Source of the DNA: an uncultured Lachnospiraceae bacterium
GTDB lineage: Bacteria > Bacillota > Clostridia > Lachnospirales > Lachnospiraceae
Direction of reading: 5' to 3'
Length of the DNA: 64,000 bases
Assembly (NCBI GenBank): GCA_910585905.1
Contig: CAJUID010000004.1
Location: forward strand, 103,562 to 167,561
Shown: positions 34,141 through 43,331 of the stretch, one piece after another
Layout of the letters: every line of letters starts with the position of its first letter
How positions within the stretch are numbered: the first letter of the stretch is position 1
The notes under the pieces: model-generated
Told to the model about the DNA's origin: nothing
What the model saw: the letters and a program-made list of their open reading frames with translations, nothing else
Database searches by the model: none
Position numbers and translations under genes: made by a program

Positions 34141-35607
34141 CTATTTTCCAGTCAAAACAGCATCTAAAGCCATTGCAAGCGGTGCCATCGCATTCTTTGC
34201 CTCTTGTACAGTATTATTTTCATTGCCAAGCTCTATCAATGTGTAACGCTTACGAAGATGCATATTATAACGGTATCCCTTTAGATAAACAGGTCTTGCA
34301 AAATCCTCAAAACGTTTCATACACTCCATCTTAAGCTGTAGGCTAAAGGCAAGATTTCCTTGTAAATTATCATTATGTAAATATGCAATATTACCAGAAG
34401 AGTTTCTTGAAAGCCCATTAAAAAACATTACCTGGGCAGTCCGTTTTCCGGCAATCCTAGTTGTACGCTGCACCTTATTTCCTACGCCGTCCCTGTGCAG
34501 ATCAATGATAATCTGGATGGACGGATATTTTTTTAATGTCTTTTGCAGGCCATTATAAGCATTATTATAAGCCTTGTTGCGATCAATACTCCCATTAATC
34601 CTGTCATATTCCGTTTTGTCATGTAGAACCTGGTATCCATATTCCTCAGACAAAATTTCAGCCAGAACATTCCCAACCCCTATAATAGAATCTTCCTTTT
34701 TTCCTGCCTTACTGTCAATAAATGCTTCTGATGCCCCATGTGTATGGAAAATCAGTATTTGGGGCTTGCTTTCCTTTTTTAATGTCAAATCCATCTCCAC
34801 CAGTTTTTTCACTTGAAATACATGATTATCCACTGATGTAGAGGAATCCGCAATATAAAATTTACGAAGCAGATAAGAGCGGCTATAACTATTTTTTAAC
34901 TCATTAATTGTTTCTAAGTTGGCCTCCAATTTATCTCTGCTATCACAAAGTAGTGCATTTGATATATTTTTCTTAGAATCGCTCTCTTTATTTTGCCTTG
35001 TTATATCAGGGCTCCCATTTCGAAAAAGCAAAATATTTTGAACTGGCACAGCCAACGTTTCATCAAGCGTGTCCAATTCTTTTTCCTCCTGCTCTTCTTT
35101 GGTATCGCTCGCTACCACGGTCTCCTTCTGCCCTTTCTTTCCACTTTTCTCCTGTGCAAGCAAGTCTGGAATTGTCTGGTCAGACTTGGCAAAAAGTTCA
35201 TATTCCATTGATTTCTTGCCAGCCGCTGCACACCAATGTGCTGTATCAGCATTTTTCCCAGAAAACAGAGCGGCAATTTTTACAATATCTTTTTCCTCTC
35301 TTTTAGGAAGTTTGCCCTGATGTTCTAAAAGATAGGAAAGTACACCTGTCTGAGATAATGTCTGTCTGGCTAAATAAGAAGCTATCCCTGACGGCTCTAT
35401 CTTTTCAAATTCTTCCATCTTGGAACCACCATGCTCCAGAAGCAGCGATGCTACTTTCTTTTCTATTTTTTCGCTAGAATAATACTGTTTAAGGCCAGAC
35501 CAGACAAGAATACCTGTCCAAACCACAAACAAAAGGCATAAAAAGGCTTTCGACCCCGATATTTTCTTTCCATCTGAGACTTGATTTGTCTCCCTAAAAT
35601 TTGCCAT
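34141..35607 (-). CDS. spoIIP: Stage II sporulation protein P
   Basis: About 488 residues. Peptidoglycan amidase and endopeptidase of the SpoIID-M-P machine that thins septal wall during engulfment. One N-terminal membrane helix (about 20-42), then a long spacer, then the amidase domain (about 265-485) with ILIFHTHGASEAF (zinc ligand region), DLHRDGVGNKV, YLHNDNLQGNLAFSLQLK and the catalytic LIELGNENNTVQEA. The start is the ATG with GGAGGG upstream giving MANFRETNQ; the longer frame to 35643 covers that site. It is expected to be expressed in the mother cell during sporulation, but I could not confirm a sigma-E promoter by eye. Confidence 0.93.
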   Translation of the reverse strand: MANFRETNQVSDGKKISGSKAFLCLLFVVWTGILVWSGLKQYYSSEKIEKKVASLLLEHGGSKMEEFEKIEPSGIASYLARQTLSQTGVLSYLLEHQGKLPKREEKDIVKIAALFSGKNADTAHWCAAAGKKSMEYELFAKSDQTIPDLLAQEKSGKKGQKETVVASDTKEEQEEKELDTLDETLAVPVQNILLFRNGSPDITRQNKESDSKKNISNALLCDSRDKLEANLETINELKNSYSRSYLLRKFYIADSSTSVDNHVFQVKKLVEMDLTLKKESKPQILIFHTHGASEAFIDSKAGKKEDSIIGVGNVLAEILSEEYGYQVLHDKTEYDRINGSIDRNKAYNNAYNGLQKTLKKYPSIQIIIDLHRDGVGNKVQRTTRIAGKRTAQVMFFNGLSRNSSGNIAYLHNDNLQGNLAFSLQLKMECMKRFEDFARPVYLKGYRYNMHLRKRYTLIELGNENNTVQEAKNAMAPLAMALDAVLTGK

Positions 35608-35652
35608 AAATACCCTCCATTTGACCACAACCTGCAAGTTCATGTAACCACA

Positions 35653-35793
35653 AACTTGTGAATGAAACGTTTATATTTCACTCTTCCTAACATGCCGCTT
35701 ACAGTGGCACAAACATAGGGAAGAATGCTGCCTTGCAGCAAGCCCGCTTTGCGGGCGTTCCTTCCTGTGTGAATAATCTTTTCATTCACACGT
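35653..35793. repeat. Family B-related element in the gpr-spoIIP spacer
   Basis: The ends are imperfect inverted repeats (CTTGTGAATGAAACG and CTTTTCATTCACACG). From 35693 the order of parts matches the copies at 18922 and 20531: GCCGCTTACAGTGGCACAAA, GAATGCTGCCTTGCA, then TTCCTGTGTGAAT and ATTCACAC. Extra hairpins GCCCGCTTTGCGGGC and TGCTGCCTTGCAGCA are present. No gene in this stretch. Confidence 0.6.
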
Positions 35794-35840
35794 TCCTCCT
35801 ATCTGGTAAGCCATCCATAGATTGACTTTGCACTACAATA

Positions 35841-36800
35841 TCAGTTTATGCTTCCCGAAAAAGAAGTATGCATAGAAACAAAGTCCGACAATCCCACTGC
35901 AATCATCTTCCCGACCTGACGAATTTCTTCATCAATATCCTTTGGTGTGACAAATAGATTTTTAACATCTTTTCCGGTAATACTCCGAAAAAAGCTAAAG
36001 ATTTCCTTTTCACTGTAACCTTCCTTTGACAATGCATTTTCCAGTGCTTCATAGACAATCGTACCAGCATCAACAACAGTAGGTACACCAATTGCTATTA
36101 CTGGAATTCCCATCGTCTCCTCATTAATCTGGTTACGATTATTTCCGATTCCGGCTCCCGGTGAGATTCCTGTATTTGTAATCTGTATTGTACGGCATAA
36201 TCGTTTTACACTGCGGGAAGCCAAAGAATCTATCACCAGCAAAATATCTGGCTGAATCTTACCAATAATTCCTTTCAAAATCTCCCCTGTTTCCATTCCT
36301 GTCTGTGACATTACGCCTGGGGCAATCCCGCACAATGTATAATCGCCTCCGCCCCAATACTTTCCAAATTCCTTTTTCATATGACGGTTCATACTCACAT
36401 TTTCTAAAACATAAGGCCCCAGAGCGTCCGGCGTGGCAAATCGGTTTCCTAGCCCAGAGAGTAGTATTAATTTCCCCTCTTTACCTTCTTTCTGGCCAAC
36501 CTGGCCAATCATCTGCTGTAATATACCGCCAAGTTCCTTTGCAATAGATTCTGTATCCTCCTCCCATAATATCCCCTCTGGAATATTGGAATCAAACTCC
36601 AGGGTCACATATGTCCCAATTGGTTTTTTCATTTGCTTTGCACCATTTTCATTTTTTATTTCTACAGTAGTAACTTTCAGATTCCCCCTCGCTCTTCTTT
36701 CCTCAGTTAATACTACACCTTCCACCTCAACATTATCTTGCGGAAAACTTTCCCTCACCTCAATCGCTAAATCAGTCCGTTTTTCATATTTTTGGTTCAC
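35841..36800 (-). CDS. gpr: Germination protease
   Basis: About 319 residues. Aspartic-type protease that degrades small acid-soluble spore proteins during germination after removing its own propeptide. Recognised by KRTDLAIEVRES at the N-terminus (propeptide/mature junction region), GLGNRFATPDALGP (near 125), DYTLCGIAPGVMSQTGMET, LLVIDSLASRSVKRLCRTIQITNTGISPGAGIGNNR and IPVIAIGVPTVVDA. The start is uncertain: a GTG at 36800 has GGGGG eight bases upstream and gives the usual short lead before RTDLAIE; an ATG at 36863 would add 21 charged residues and has no good site. Together with spoIIP it marks a spore-former. Confidence 0.94.
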   Translation of the reverse strand: MNQKYEKRTDLAIEVRESFPQDNVEVEGVVLTEERRARGNLKVTTVEIKNENGAKQMKKPIGTYVTLEFDSNIPEGILWEEDTESIAKELGGILQQMIGQVGQKEGKEGKLILLSGLGNRFATPDALGPYVLENVSMNRHMKKEFGKYWGGGDYTLCGIAPGVMSQTGMETGEILKGIIGKIQPDILLVIDSLASRSVKRLCRTIQITNTGISPGAGIGNNRNQINEETMGIPVIAIGVPTVVDAGTIVYEALENALSKEGYSEKEIFSFFRSITGKDVKNLFVTPKDIDEEIRQVGKMIAVGLSDFVSMHTSFSGSIN

Positions 36801-37002
36801 CTTAATTTCCCCCTTCTCTTCCCCTAGATCATCTTTTCCATGCAAGAAAGACAACTCTGCCATTGTTCAAAATCAGCCTGTCAGTCACTATTCATAGCTA
36901 ATCCAATAATATGTGTAAAACCTGCCAAACGCTACAAAAACAGAATTAGCCAAGAATAGTAACAAATAATAACAGTATTTCATAAAACATGAAAATTATG
37001 TA

Positions 37003-37031
37003 TTGACAAAATCTTCATCTTCTTATATCAT
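37003..37031 (+). promoter_or_regulatory. Promoter of rpsT
   Basis: TTGACA (37003-37008), 17 bases, TATCAT (37026-37031), followed by a leader of about 70 bases to the rpsT ATG. The 240 bases between gpr and rpsT hold no other clear signal. Confidence 0.8.
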
Positions 37032-37106
37032 GTATGAGTATGTTTATTCAAAGTGACCGTGTCCGCTTTGTAGAACAAAAGATTTCACAAACGGGGAGGT
37101 GTAAAA

Positions 37107-37370
37107 ATGGCTAATATCAAATCAGCGAAGAAAAGAATTTTAGTTCAGCGCAGAAATGCAGATAGAAATAAGGCTATCAAATCTAAAGTAAAGACAGCTA
37201 TTAAAAAGGTCGATGCTGCTATCGCTGCTGGCGATAAGAATGCTGCTACTACAGCATTAACATCAGCAATTTCTGAAATCAGCAAAGCTGCAGGCAAAGG
37301 TGTATATCATCACAAGACAGCTTCTAGAAAGATTTCCCGTATGACAATTGCTGTTAATAAAATTGCATAA
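37107..37370 (+). CDS. rpsT: Ribosomal protein S20
   Basis: 87 residues, basic and helical: MANIKSAKKRILVQRRNADRN at the start and KTASRKISRMTIAVNKIA at the end. Binds 16S rRNA in the small subunit body. GGGGAGG precedes the ATG. It has its own sigma-A promoter and terminator and stands divergent from gpr, the common Firmicutes arrangement. Lysine/alanine-rich sequence of normal length. Confidence 0.97.
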   Translation: MANIKSAKKRILVQRRNADRNKAIKSKVKTAIKKVDAAIAAGDKNAATTALTSAISEISKAAGKGVYHHKTASRKISRMTIAVNKIA

Positions 37371-37386
37371 TGTATATTAATAAAGA

Positions 37387-37420
37387 AAGACTGTCATGGT
37401 GTGGGCAGTCTTTTTATTTT
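37387..37420 (+). terminator. Terminator of rpsT
   Basis: AAGACTG (37387-37393) pairs with CAGTCTT (37406-37412), followed by TTTATTTT. Confidence 0.9.
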
Positions 37421-37469
37421 CTACAAACCACTTATCGCATTGCTATACTGAACAGAAAGGATATGCTAA

Positions 37470-37952
37470 ATGAAAAAAGAAAACTATTTAAAATGGGATG
37501 AGTATTTTATGGGAATCGCCCTTCTTTCTGCTGAGCGCAGCAAAGACCCAAATACCAGCGTAGGTGCCTGTATCGTCAGCCAAGATAATAAAATTCTCTC
37601 GGTAGGATATAACGGAATGCCGCGCGGCTGCTCGGATGATGAGTATCCTTGGCGCCGCGAAGCTTCTTCCGATTTAGATAGCAAATATCTCTATGTGTGC
37701 CACGCAGAACTCAATGCTATCTTAAATTATACTGGCACAAATATGGAACATGCCAGAATATATACGACTCTTTTTCCATGTAACGAATGTACCAAAGCAT
37801 TAATTCAAGTCGGCATCTCTGAAGTCATCTATCTCAGTGATAAATATTCCGAACAATCATCCTTTATTGCTGCAAAACGGATGATGAAATCAGCAGGAAT
37901 TACATATACAAAATACCAAGCTGCCGGAAAATCCATTCCACTTGAATTATAA
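37470..37952 (+). CDS. Deoxycytidylate (dCMP) deaminase family protein
   Basis: 160 residues. Zinc-dependent deaminase motifs: the catalytic CHAELNAIL (near 85) and PCNECTKALI (near 110), with an N-terminal KDPNTSVGACIVS and GYNGMPRGCSDDEYPW (near 45-65) that fit dCMP rather than cytidine deaminases. It supplies dUMP for thymidylate synthesis; a thymidylate synthase (ThyX-like) gene lies at 57730 but is not linked. AGAAAGGA precedes the ATG. It converges with the large surface protein gene 25 bases away, with no obvious terminator in between. Confidence 0.92.
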   Translation: MKKENYLKWDEYFMGIALLSAERSKDPNTSVGACIVSQDNKILSVGYNGMPRGCSDDEYPWRREASSDLDSKYLYVCHAELNAILNYTGTNMEHARIYTTLFPCNECTKALIQVGISEVIYLSDKYSEQSSFIAAKRMMKSAGITYTKYQAAGKSIPLEL

Positions 37953-37977
37953 TATTCTCCAGCCAATTTCCCTTTGC

Positions 37978-40900
37978 CTACCGCAGAATACTGATAGATG
38001 CATTTTTAACAGACTTCTTTAGCATTCTTTGGTAGGCTTTCTTTCTGCTTTTTGGAATTTGGAATACTGCCCTCTGATTAATTTTCACAAAAGCCTTTTT
38101 CCCTATTTTAGTAACCCTTTTTCCCTTAATCACAATCCTGCAAAGCTTTTTATCCTTCCAAAATGCTTGTTTTCCTATACTTTTCAGCCCAGTTCCAAGT
38201 ATTGCTCTTTTTAAAAATTTCATATTGGCAAACGCTTTAGTCCCCACCTTAATTATTGTTTTTGGAAGTGTAATTTTAACTGCCTTCGACTGAACAAATG
38301 CTTTCTTTGCAATTGCCGCAACACAGAAACGCTTTTTTGCATAAGTTACTTTAGACGGAATAGATACTTTCTTTGCTTTCTTCTTAACCGCAATTACATT
38401 CACCTTTTCCTGCCCCTTCTTTTTTGATACAATCTTATATTTCAATTTTCCTTTCCAAAATGTAATACTTACCCTATCTACATCTTTCCCTACTTGCTTT
38501 TTCTCATCCAACGGTTTATTCGGATTCTTTACACTGTTTCCATTCTGCCCATTATTTCCTAGATTAGATGTACCTCCATTCCCATTCTGTCCATTGTCTC
38601 CAGAAGTCCCAGCTCCATCCCCAGTCTGCCCGCTGCCACTGTGATCAGAGTCCACATGGTTATTGCCCACTTGATTTCCATCGCCGGAACCGGATGAGTT
38701 TCCACTTTGATTTCCATTACCAATGTCCGAAGAGTTTCCAGCCTGATTTCCATTTCCCTCTATCGGCTTATCTTCATTTTGATCATGATTCCCAGAATTC
38801 TGATTGCTGTCTCTTTTTGACAAATGAGGTTTTAAAATCCTGTCCCCGTATTCTGTGGAGACAATTTTACTAAACAGCGTCTTTTGGGTATCCTGGCTGT
38901 CATACCAGCCATCAAACTGATATCCTTCTGGAACAATAACCTGGTTTGCATCTGGCAGAACAGCCCCCTTCGTATATTGATAATAAGATACATGGTTTTC
39001 CAAAATCTTGACGCCGCTGCCTTCTAGGTCATATGTTATCTGGTATGTCAATGGCTCAGACCATCTCGCGTAGAGTTCATACCGTTTTGCAACATTTTGT
39101 ATCGCCTGCCCAGGTTTGCCAATGCTTTCTCCCATTGAGTCAGACCATTCCAAAAGCTGGTATCCATTCTGGGTGAGTTCCGGAAGAATATAATCTGAGC
39201 CGCGGTTTACATAAACAATACGATCCTTTTCCCCACCCTTTTCATCATGAAGGTGAATTTCATATTGAAGATACAATTTCATATTTCTTTCCAACACAAT
39301 TTTATCCCCAGGAAAATAATGCTTTCCACTTCCATCCTCATACCGATCCACCTTGGTTCCATCAGCAAGAGTATCTGGAAGAATAAATTCCTCATGGTAT
39401 TTTCCTATAACCTCCGGTAACAGACTTCCTTCCCCTTCTTTGCCAGTCTCAAAAGAAATCGTACAAGACCTTTCTTTCATGGTTAAAGAAATTTCTGTAT
39501 CGGATTCCAAAGAAATAATCTGCTGCAACAAATCTGCATTTACTACCTCATATCCTTTATAAAAATAAATTACGCTCTCCCCAGATAACTCCTTCTGAAA
39601 CAGCCGCATCAGTGACACACTAATACGCTCCCCTGGCCTTCCATACAATTTTAGTGTATCAATAACCTCTTTTGTGCCATTTTCCTCTTTCCATAATTTT
39701 AACCAGAATGAAACGTACTCATCACTATCATTCCGTTTCCAAACAGCATACAGAGTCAAATCATCTTCTGAATCAAATAATCCTTTCATATTAGTACCCG
39801 GAAGAATAGATACTCCACTTCCATCCGGCTTTGTATTCCAGAAGATCATCTCCGCCTCATCCGAATAGAACAATTCGCTGCTTGCAAAAGAGTCTTTTTG
39901 ATAGACATAATCTGTATCCCGTACTGCCCCAGAAATATCGGTAATTCTCGTAAACTCCTTATTATTGTTGTATTTGACCTGAAAAGATGTCTTTTTCCAC
40001 TGTGCACAAAGTACCACATCATGATTCTGCATGACATAGCTGTCCCTTGGCTGATACAATGTAAGTGTCGTATCAGAATCCTGATACCAGCCCTGGAACA
40101 GATAACCATCCCGGTGAGGGATGACAGCCGGTAAAATCAGGTTTGTGCCAAATTTTATCCGCTCTTTGCAAAGTTCATCTCCTTTATCCAGAGAACCACC
40201 ATTTAAATTATACTGGAACTCATATGAATTTCTTCGATAATAAGCACATAGTATTAAACTTCCATCCGCCTTAATCCTGCCAGATAATTTAGAAGATGAT
40301 TCATCCAGCGTAAACCCTGGCGAAACTTTATCAACCGATTCTACACTCACCTCATCATCAGTATAACCATCAAACTGGTAACTTGAGGCCAGATCATATC
40401 CCCCGGCAAGATTCTCTTTATAATATTCCACATGGTATTTTACAACGTCCCTTTTCCAGACAGCATAGAATTCATCAGAATCAGCAACATTTATCTGCAT
40501 TAATCCTGTCTGGGCATCCGCTGTTTTTGCCCATCCCATAAAATGATATCCCATCGGTGCTGCCAGAGAAGGTAAATCAACACGCTCCTCACTCCAGACA
40601 GCATATAGCGTCACTGTTCCACTCTGCGCAGAAATATTCTTAATACTTTCCCCATCTGCATAACGCACAACTCCATTTTTCTGTAAAGCCCATCCTAAAA
40701 ACTTCTGTTTTACAGTGATAATTGTAGTCTCTGTGGGATTTTTCTGCTCGTTCTGATATAAGGCTATCAGGCTATTTTTACGAAAGCAGTTTTTTTCCAA
40801 TGTAATCATTCGATCATATTCACAATTTCTAATTTCCTGCATTTGGCCCTCTGTAGCGCCATTTCCGTCCATCACAACCGTATACTGGACTGGCTTAAAA

Positions 40901-42168
40901 AAACGGTATACAATCGTTCCCTGCTCCCTGACCTGCTGCGATGTACATCTTGTGTAATAATACCCCTTATAATACGTGCCAGGAGATGCATCCATTCCAA
41001 TATCAGAACCCTGAGCCGTTGTAGAATACTCCCTACGCTGAGAACAAGTGCCAAGATTTTCTCCCCTCCGGCTTCCCTCTTCAATCTGGTCTATGTATTC
41101 TACCGGGCAGGACTCATAAGAAAAATACCGATATACTGTAGCCCCATTTTCCGTAACCTGTGCCGTTGTGGAATCCTTATAAAAACAATGTGGGTAATAT
41201 GCCCCAACCGCTTTGTTTGTGCCTGCCTTTGATGCATTTGCCGTAGTTCCAAATGCCGCCTTCCAGCTAGTCCGCCCTAAAACCTGGCCATTTGGGTTGT
41301 CCCCGCGGACATCTATACAAGTTACATCATACTGATTTGGCGTAACCGTCCATCTGGCATGAAGCTTATCACCCTTTTGCAGAATATCCCCCACTTTATA
41401 CTCCGTTCCGCCCTGCGCAGCGCTATACCAGCCTTTAAAGGTACAAGTATATCCTGCCCTTGCCATACTAACTACTGGCAGGTCAATCAGATAAAGCCCT
41501 TCCCTTCGATAATATGCTTTTCCGGTCTTTTCCACCGTCCCGCCATGGGCATCCAGTGACAATTCGTCGCCATCTGGTTCAATAATCCTCGGATCATATA
41601 CATGATAGACAAAGGACATCCCCTCCGCATCATACCCGCCAGCCTGCATATTATCCAGTTTAAAAGAACGGCTTCCACAGTGAATAGTACCATGCCCCAA
41701 ATTGACATCCGCCATCTCATAACCCGTCCAGTCTAATTTCCCATTTAAATAAAGTTCTACGTATACACTATAATCGGTGCGTCCCTTCTTAACAAGATTC
41801 CCACGCATCAAAAAACGGCCCGCTCTGTCAAAATCAGGATTCTTTAACCAAAATGGGCTTTCACTGCCACGATACGAATCTGCAATCTCCTTATGCCCAT
41901 TAATATTTGACATAAGATATTGCCAAATACCACGCTCATTTTTCTTATAGGTATCCAGGGCATAACATTCCAACTGATCTTCCCAATACACCTTTATCCC
42001 AACATGAGAATATCCGCCAACCCGATCCTCAAAATGGCCGATATCTGACGCATCCCCTACTTCACTAGTATCCAGCCCAGATGCAATTAAACTGCGGCCT
42101 CCAAACAGAATGCCCGCTGCAATCAATATCATAGCAAACGCAATTTGTAATACTCTTCGTTTTTTCAT
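37978..42168 (-). CDS. Large secreted protein with InlB B-repeats and a BspA-like C-terminus
   Basis: 1396 residues. Signal peptide (about 1-30). The body (about 200-1110) holds many Listeria-Bacteroides-type InlB B-repeats, recognisable by recurring GYTCTFKGWYSAAQGG, GYLFQGWYQDSD and YAVWKR-like strands. A Gly/Asn/Ser/Gln-rich linker (about 1117-1220) separates them from a basic C-terminal domain (about 1230-1396) with KVSIPSKVTY, AIAKKAF, KVGTKAFANMKFLKRAIL and KSIGKQAFWKDKKLC, the pattern of BspA-type leucine-rich repeats. There is no LPxTG motif or C-terminal anchor, so it is secreted or held through charge by the wall. Probable adhesin or surface protein; the ligand is unknown. The SD (GAGAGGAG) is rather far from the ATG. 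Confidence 0.85.
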   Translation of the reverse strand: MKKRRVLQIAFAMILIAAGILFGGRSLIASGLDTSEVGDASDIGHFEDRVGGYSHVGIKVYWEDQLECYALDTYKKNERGIWQYLMSNINGHKEIADSYRGSESPFWLKNPDFDRAGRFLMRGNLVKKGRTDYSVYVELYLNGKLDWTGYEMADVNLGHGTIHCGSRSFKLDNMQAGGYDAEGMSFVYHVYDPRIIEPDGDELSLDAHGGTVEKTGKAYYRREGLYLIDLPVVSMARAGYTCTFKGWYSAAQGGTEYKVGDILQKGDKLHARWTVTPNQYDVTCIDVRGDNPNGQVLGRTSWKAAFGTTANASKAGTNKAVGAYYPHCFYKDSTTAQVTENGATVYRYFSYESCPVEYIDQIEEGSRRGENLGTCSQRREYSTTAQGSDIGMDASPGTYYKGYYYTRCTSQQVREQGTIVYRFFKPVQYTVVMDGNGATEGQMQEIRNCEYDRMITLEKNCFRKNSLIALYQNEQKNPTETTIITVKQKFLGWALQKNGVVRYADGESIKNISAQSGTVTLYAVWSEERVDLPSLAAPMGYHFMGWAKTADAQTGLMQINVADSDEFYAVWKRDVVKYHVEYYKENLAGGYDLASSYQFDGYTDDEVSVESVDKVSPGFTLDESSSKLSGRIKADGSLILCAYYRRNSYEFQYNLNGGSLDKGDELCKERIKFGTNLILPAVIPHRDGYLFQGWYQDSDTTLTLYQPRDSYVMQNHDVVLCAQWKKTSFQVKYNNNKEFTRITDISGAVRDTDYVYQKDSFASSELFYSDEAEMIFWNTKPDGSGVSILPGTNMKGLFDSEDDLTLYAVWKRNDSDEYVSFWLKLWKEENGTKEVIDTLKLYGRPGERISVSLMRLFQKELSGESVIYFYKGYEVVNADLLQQIISLESDTEISLTMKERSCTISFETGKEGEGSLLPEVIGKYHEEFILPDTLADGTKVDRYEDGSGKHYFPGDKIVLERNMKLYLQYEIHLHDEKGGEKDRIVYVNRGSDYILPELTQNGYQLLEWSDSMGESIGKPGQAIQNVAKRYELYARWSEPLTYQITYDLEGSGVKILENHVSYYQYTKGAVLPDANQVIVPEGYQFDGWYDSQDTQKTLFSKIVSTEYGDRILKPHLSKRDSNQNSGNHDQNEDKPIEGNGNQAGNSSDIGNGNQSGNSSGSGDGNQVGNNHVDSDHSGSGQTGDGAGTSGDNGQNGNGGTSNLGNNGQNGNSVKNPNKPLDEKKQVGKDVDRVSITFWKGKLKYKIVSKKKGQEKVNVIAVKKKAKKVSIPSKVTYAKKRFCVAAIAKKAFVQSKAVKITLPKTIIKVGTKAFANMKFLKRAILGTGLKSIGKQAFWKDKKLCRIVIKGKRVTKIGKKAFVKINQRAVFQIPKSRKKAYQRMLKKSVKNASISILR

Positions 42169-42516
42169 TCTTCTGCTTTTTCTCCTCTCTTTTCAATTAT
42201 AAAATTCATTTATTCAAATGACATTGGCACCAAAAAACACTTCGTCCCAATTAACACTACAGGTCTATGGTATAAGGTTATTTATCGCATGATACGATAG
42301 CTCCTCCACCTGCGGCATAACGAATTCTCTCCACAATAACATCTTGGCATCCCCTGCCTGCCACAGCATCACATACCATCATCTCTAAGCATTAACGCAA
42401 AGGCTATCCTTCTCTCCCATGCCTCTGCATAATTTCTTATAAACATATGTTACATTTTATTCGTTATATTACTCATTTTAGCACCTGCTATAAATTATGC
42501 AAGAGAAAATATCAAC

Positions 42517-42545
42517 AAAAAAACAGAGATAAAATCTCTGTTTTT
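42517..42545. terminator. Bidirectional terminator after the amidase gene
   Basis: AAACAGAGA, five bases, TCTCTGTTT, with T runs on both sides in each direction. It ends the guaB-amidase transcript. The rest of the 451-base gap up to the surface protein gene holds two copies of an AAACATATGT motif (near 42440 and 42549) and otherwise nothing I can identify. Confidence 0.8.
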
Positions 42546-42619
42546 AACAAACATATGTAACGATATTTTATAATATTCACTTAAAGCGTATCCTAATATA
42601 CTGTCAGCAGAATGTAAGA

Positions 42620-43327
42620 TTATTCATTCTTTTTTATGATAGATTTCTTTAAATAGACGTCTACATCTGATTTTAATTTTTCCCATGCTTCCGGGTGTTT
42701 CACATAATATAATGGGCAGAGTTTGCCCTTCACATCATAGTGCCTAATTATCTTTTCCGGCTCCAGCTCATATTTATCACAAAGATAGGCTGCCAGATGG
42801 ATTAATGCCTGATAAGTCTTTTTCGTATATTTTCCGTTCTTTTTGGGATGACAGCATTCTATAGAAATTGTATCGCTATTGCGGTCATTAGAAGCATATG
42901 CAATCTCATTTTCTGGTATACATTGTATAATCCTGCCATCCAGTCCAACAATATAATGACTGCTTACCTTATAGCCCGCCTCATTCGGAAAATCTTTTCT
43001 TGACTCAAAATAATTCCTGTTCGCTTCTGCGTCTGTCCCCGGATTTGCCGTATAGTGAATCACAAGGCCATTTATCTTTTTCAATGCTGTTCCTGGTCTG
43101 GAGTTGACATTTTTTGTCAGAATCATTTCGGAGATGTCTGGTTTTGCAACATCTATATCTGAAAAGTCGTATGCCATTACTTCCTGCGTCTCTTTTCCAC
43201 GCCCTTGAAAAAGATGGGCAATGCCCACAAAAAGCAGGATAATTAGGAGTGACACCAAAGATGCCCCTCCTATTACCACTGCTAAATATTTTATTTTTCT
43301 CTTTTCTGCCCTTGTAAATTTTCTCAT
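42620..43327 (-). CDS. Membrane-anchored N-acetylmuramoyl-L-alanine amidase
   Basis: 235 residues. N-terminal membrane helix (about 15-38), then an amidase_2/PGRP domain: GLVIHYTANPGTDAEANRNYFES (zinc His), SHYIVGLDGRIIQCIPENEIAYAS, SISIECCHPKKNGKYTKKTY and the third ligand region IIRHYDVKGKLCPLYY. It cleaves the bond between muramic acid and the stem peptide. The gene starts 4 bases after guaB with no clear SD, so its translation is probably coupled to guaB. Amidase-guaB linkage is not one I know as conserved. Confidence 0.9.
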   Translation of the reverse strand: MRKFTRAEKRKIKYLAVVIGGASLVSLLIILLFVGIAHLFQGRGKETQEVMAYDFSDIDVAKPDISEMILTKNVNSRPGTALKKINGLVIHYTANPGTDAEANRNYFESRKDFPNEAGYKVSSHYIVGLDGRIIQCIPENEIAYASNDRNSDTISIECCHPKKNGKYTKKTYQALIHLAAYLCDKYELEPEKIIRHYDVKGKLCPLYYVKHPEAWEKLKSDVDVYLKKSIIKKNE

Positions 43328-43331
43328 AATT

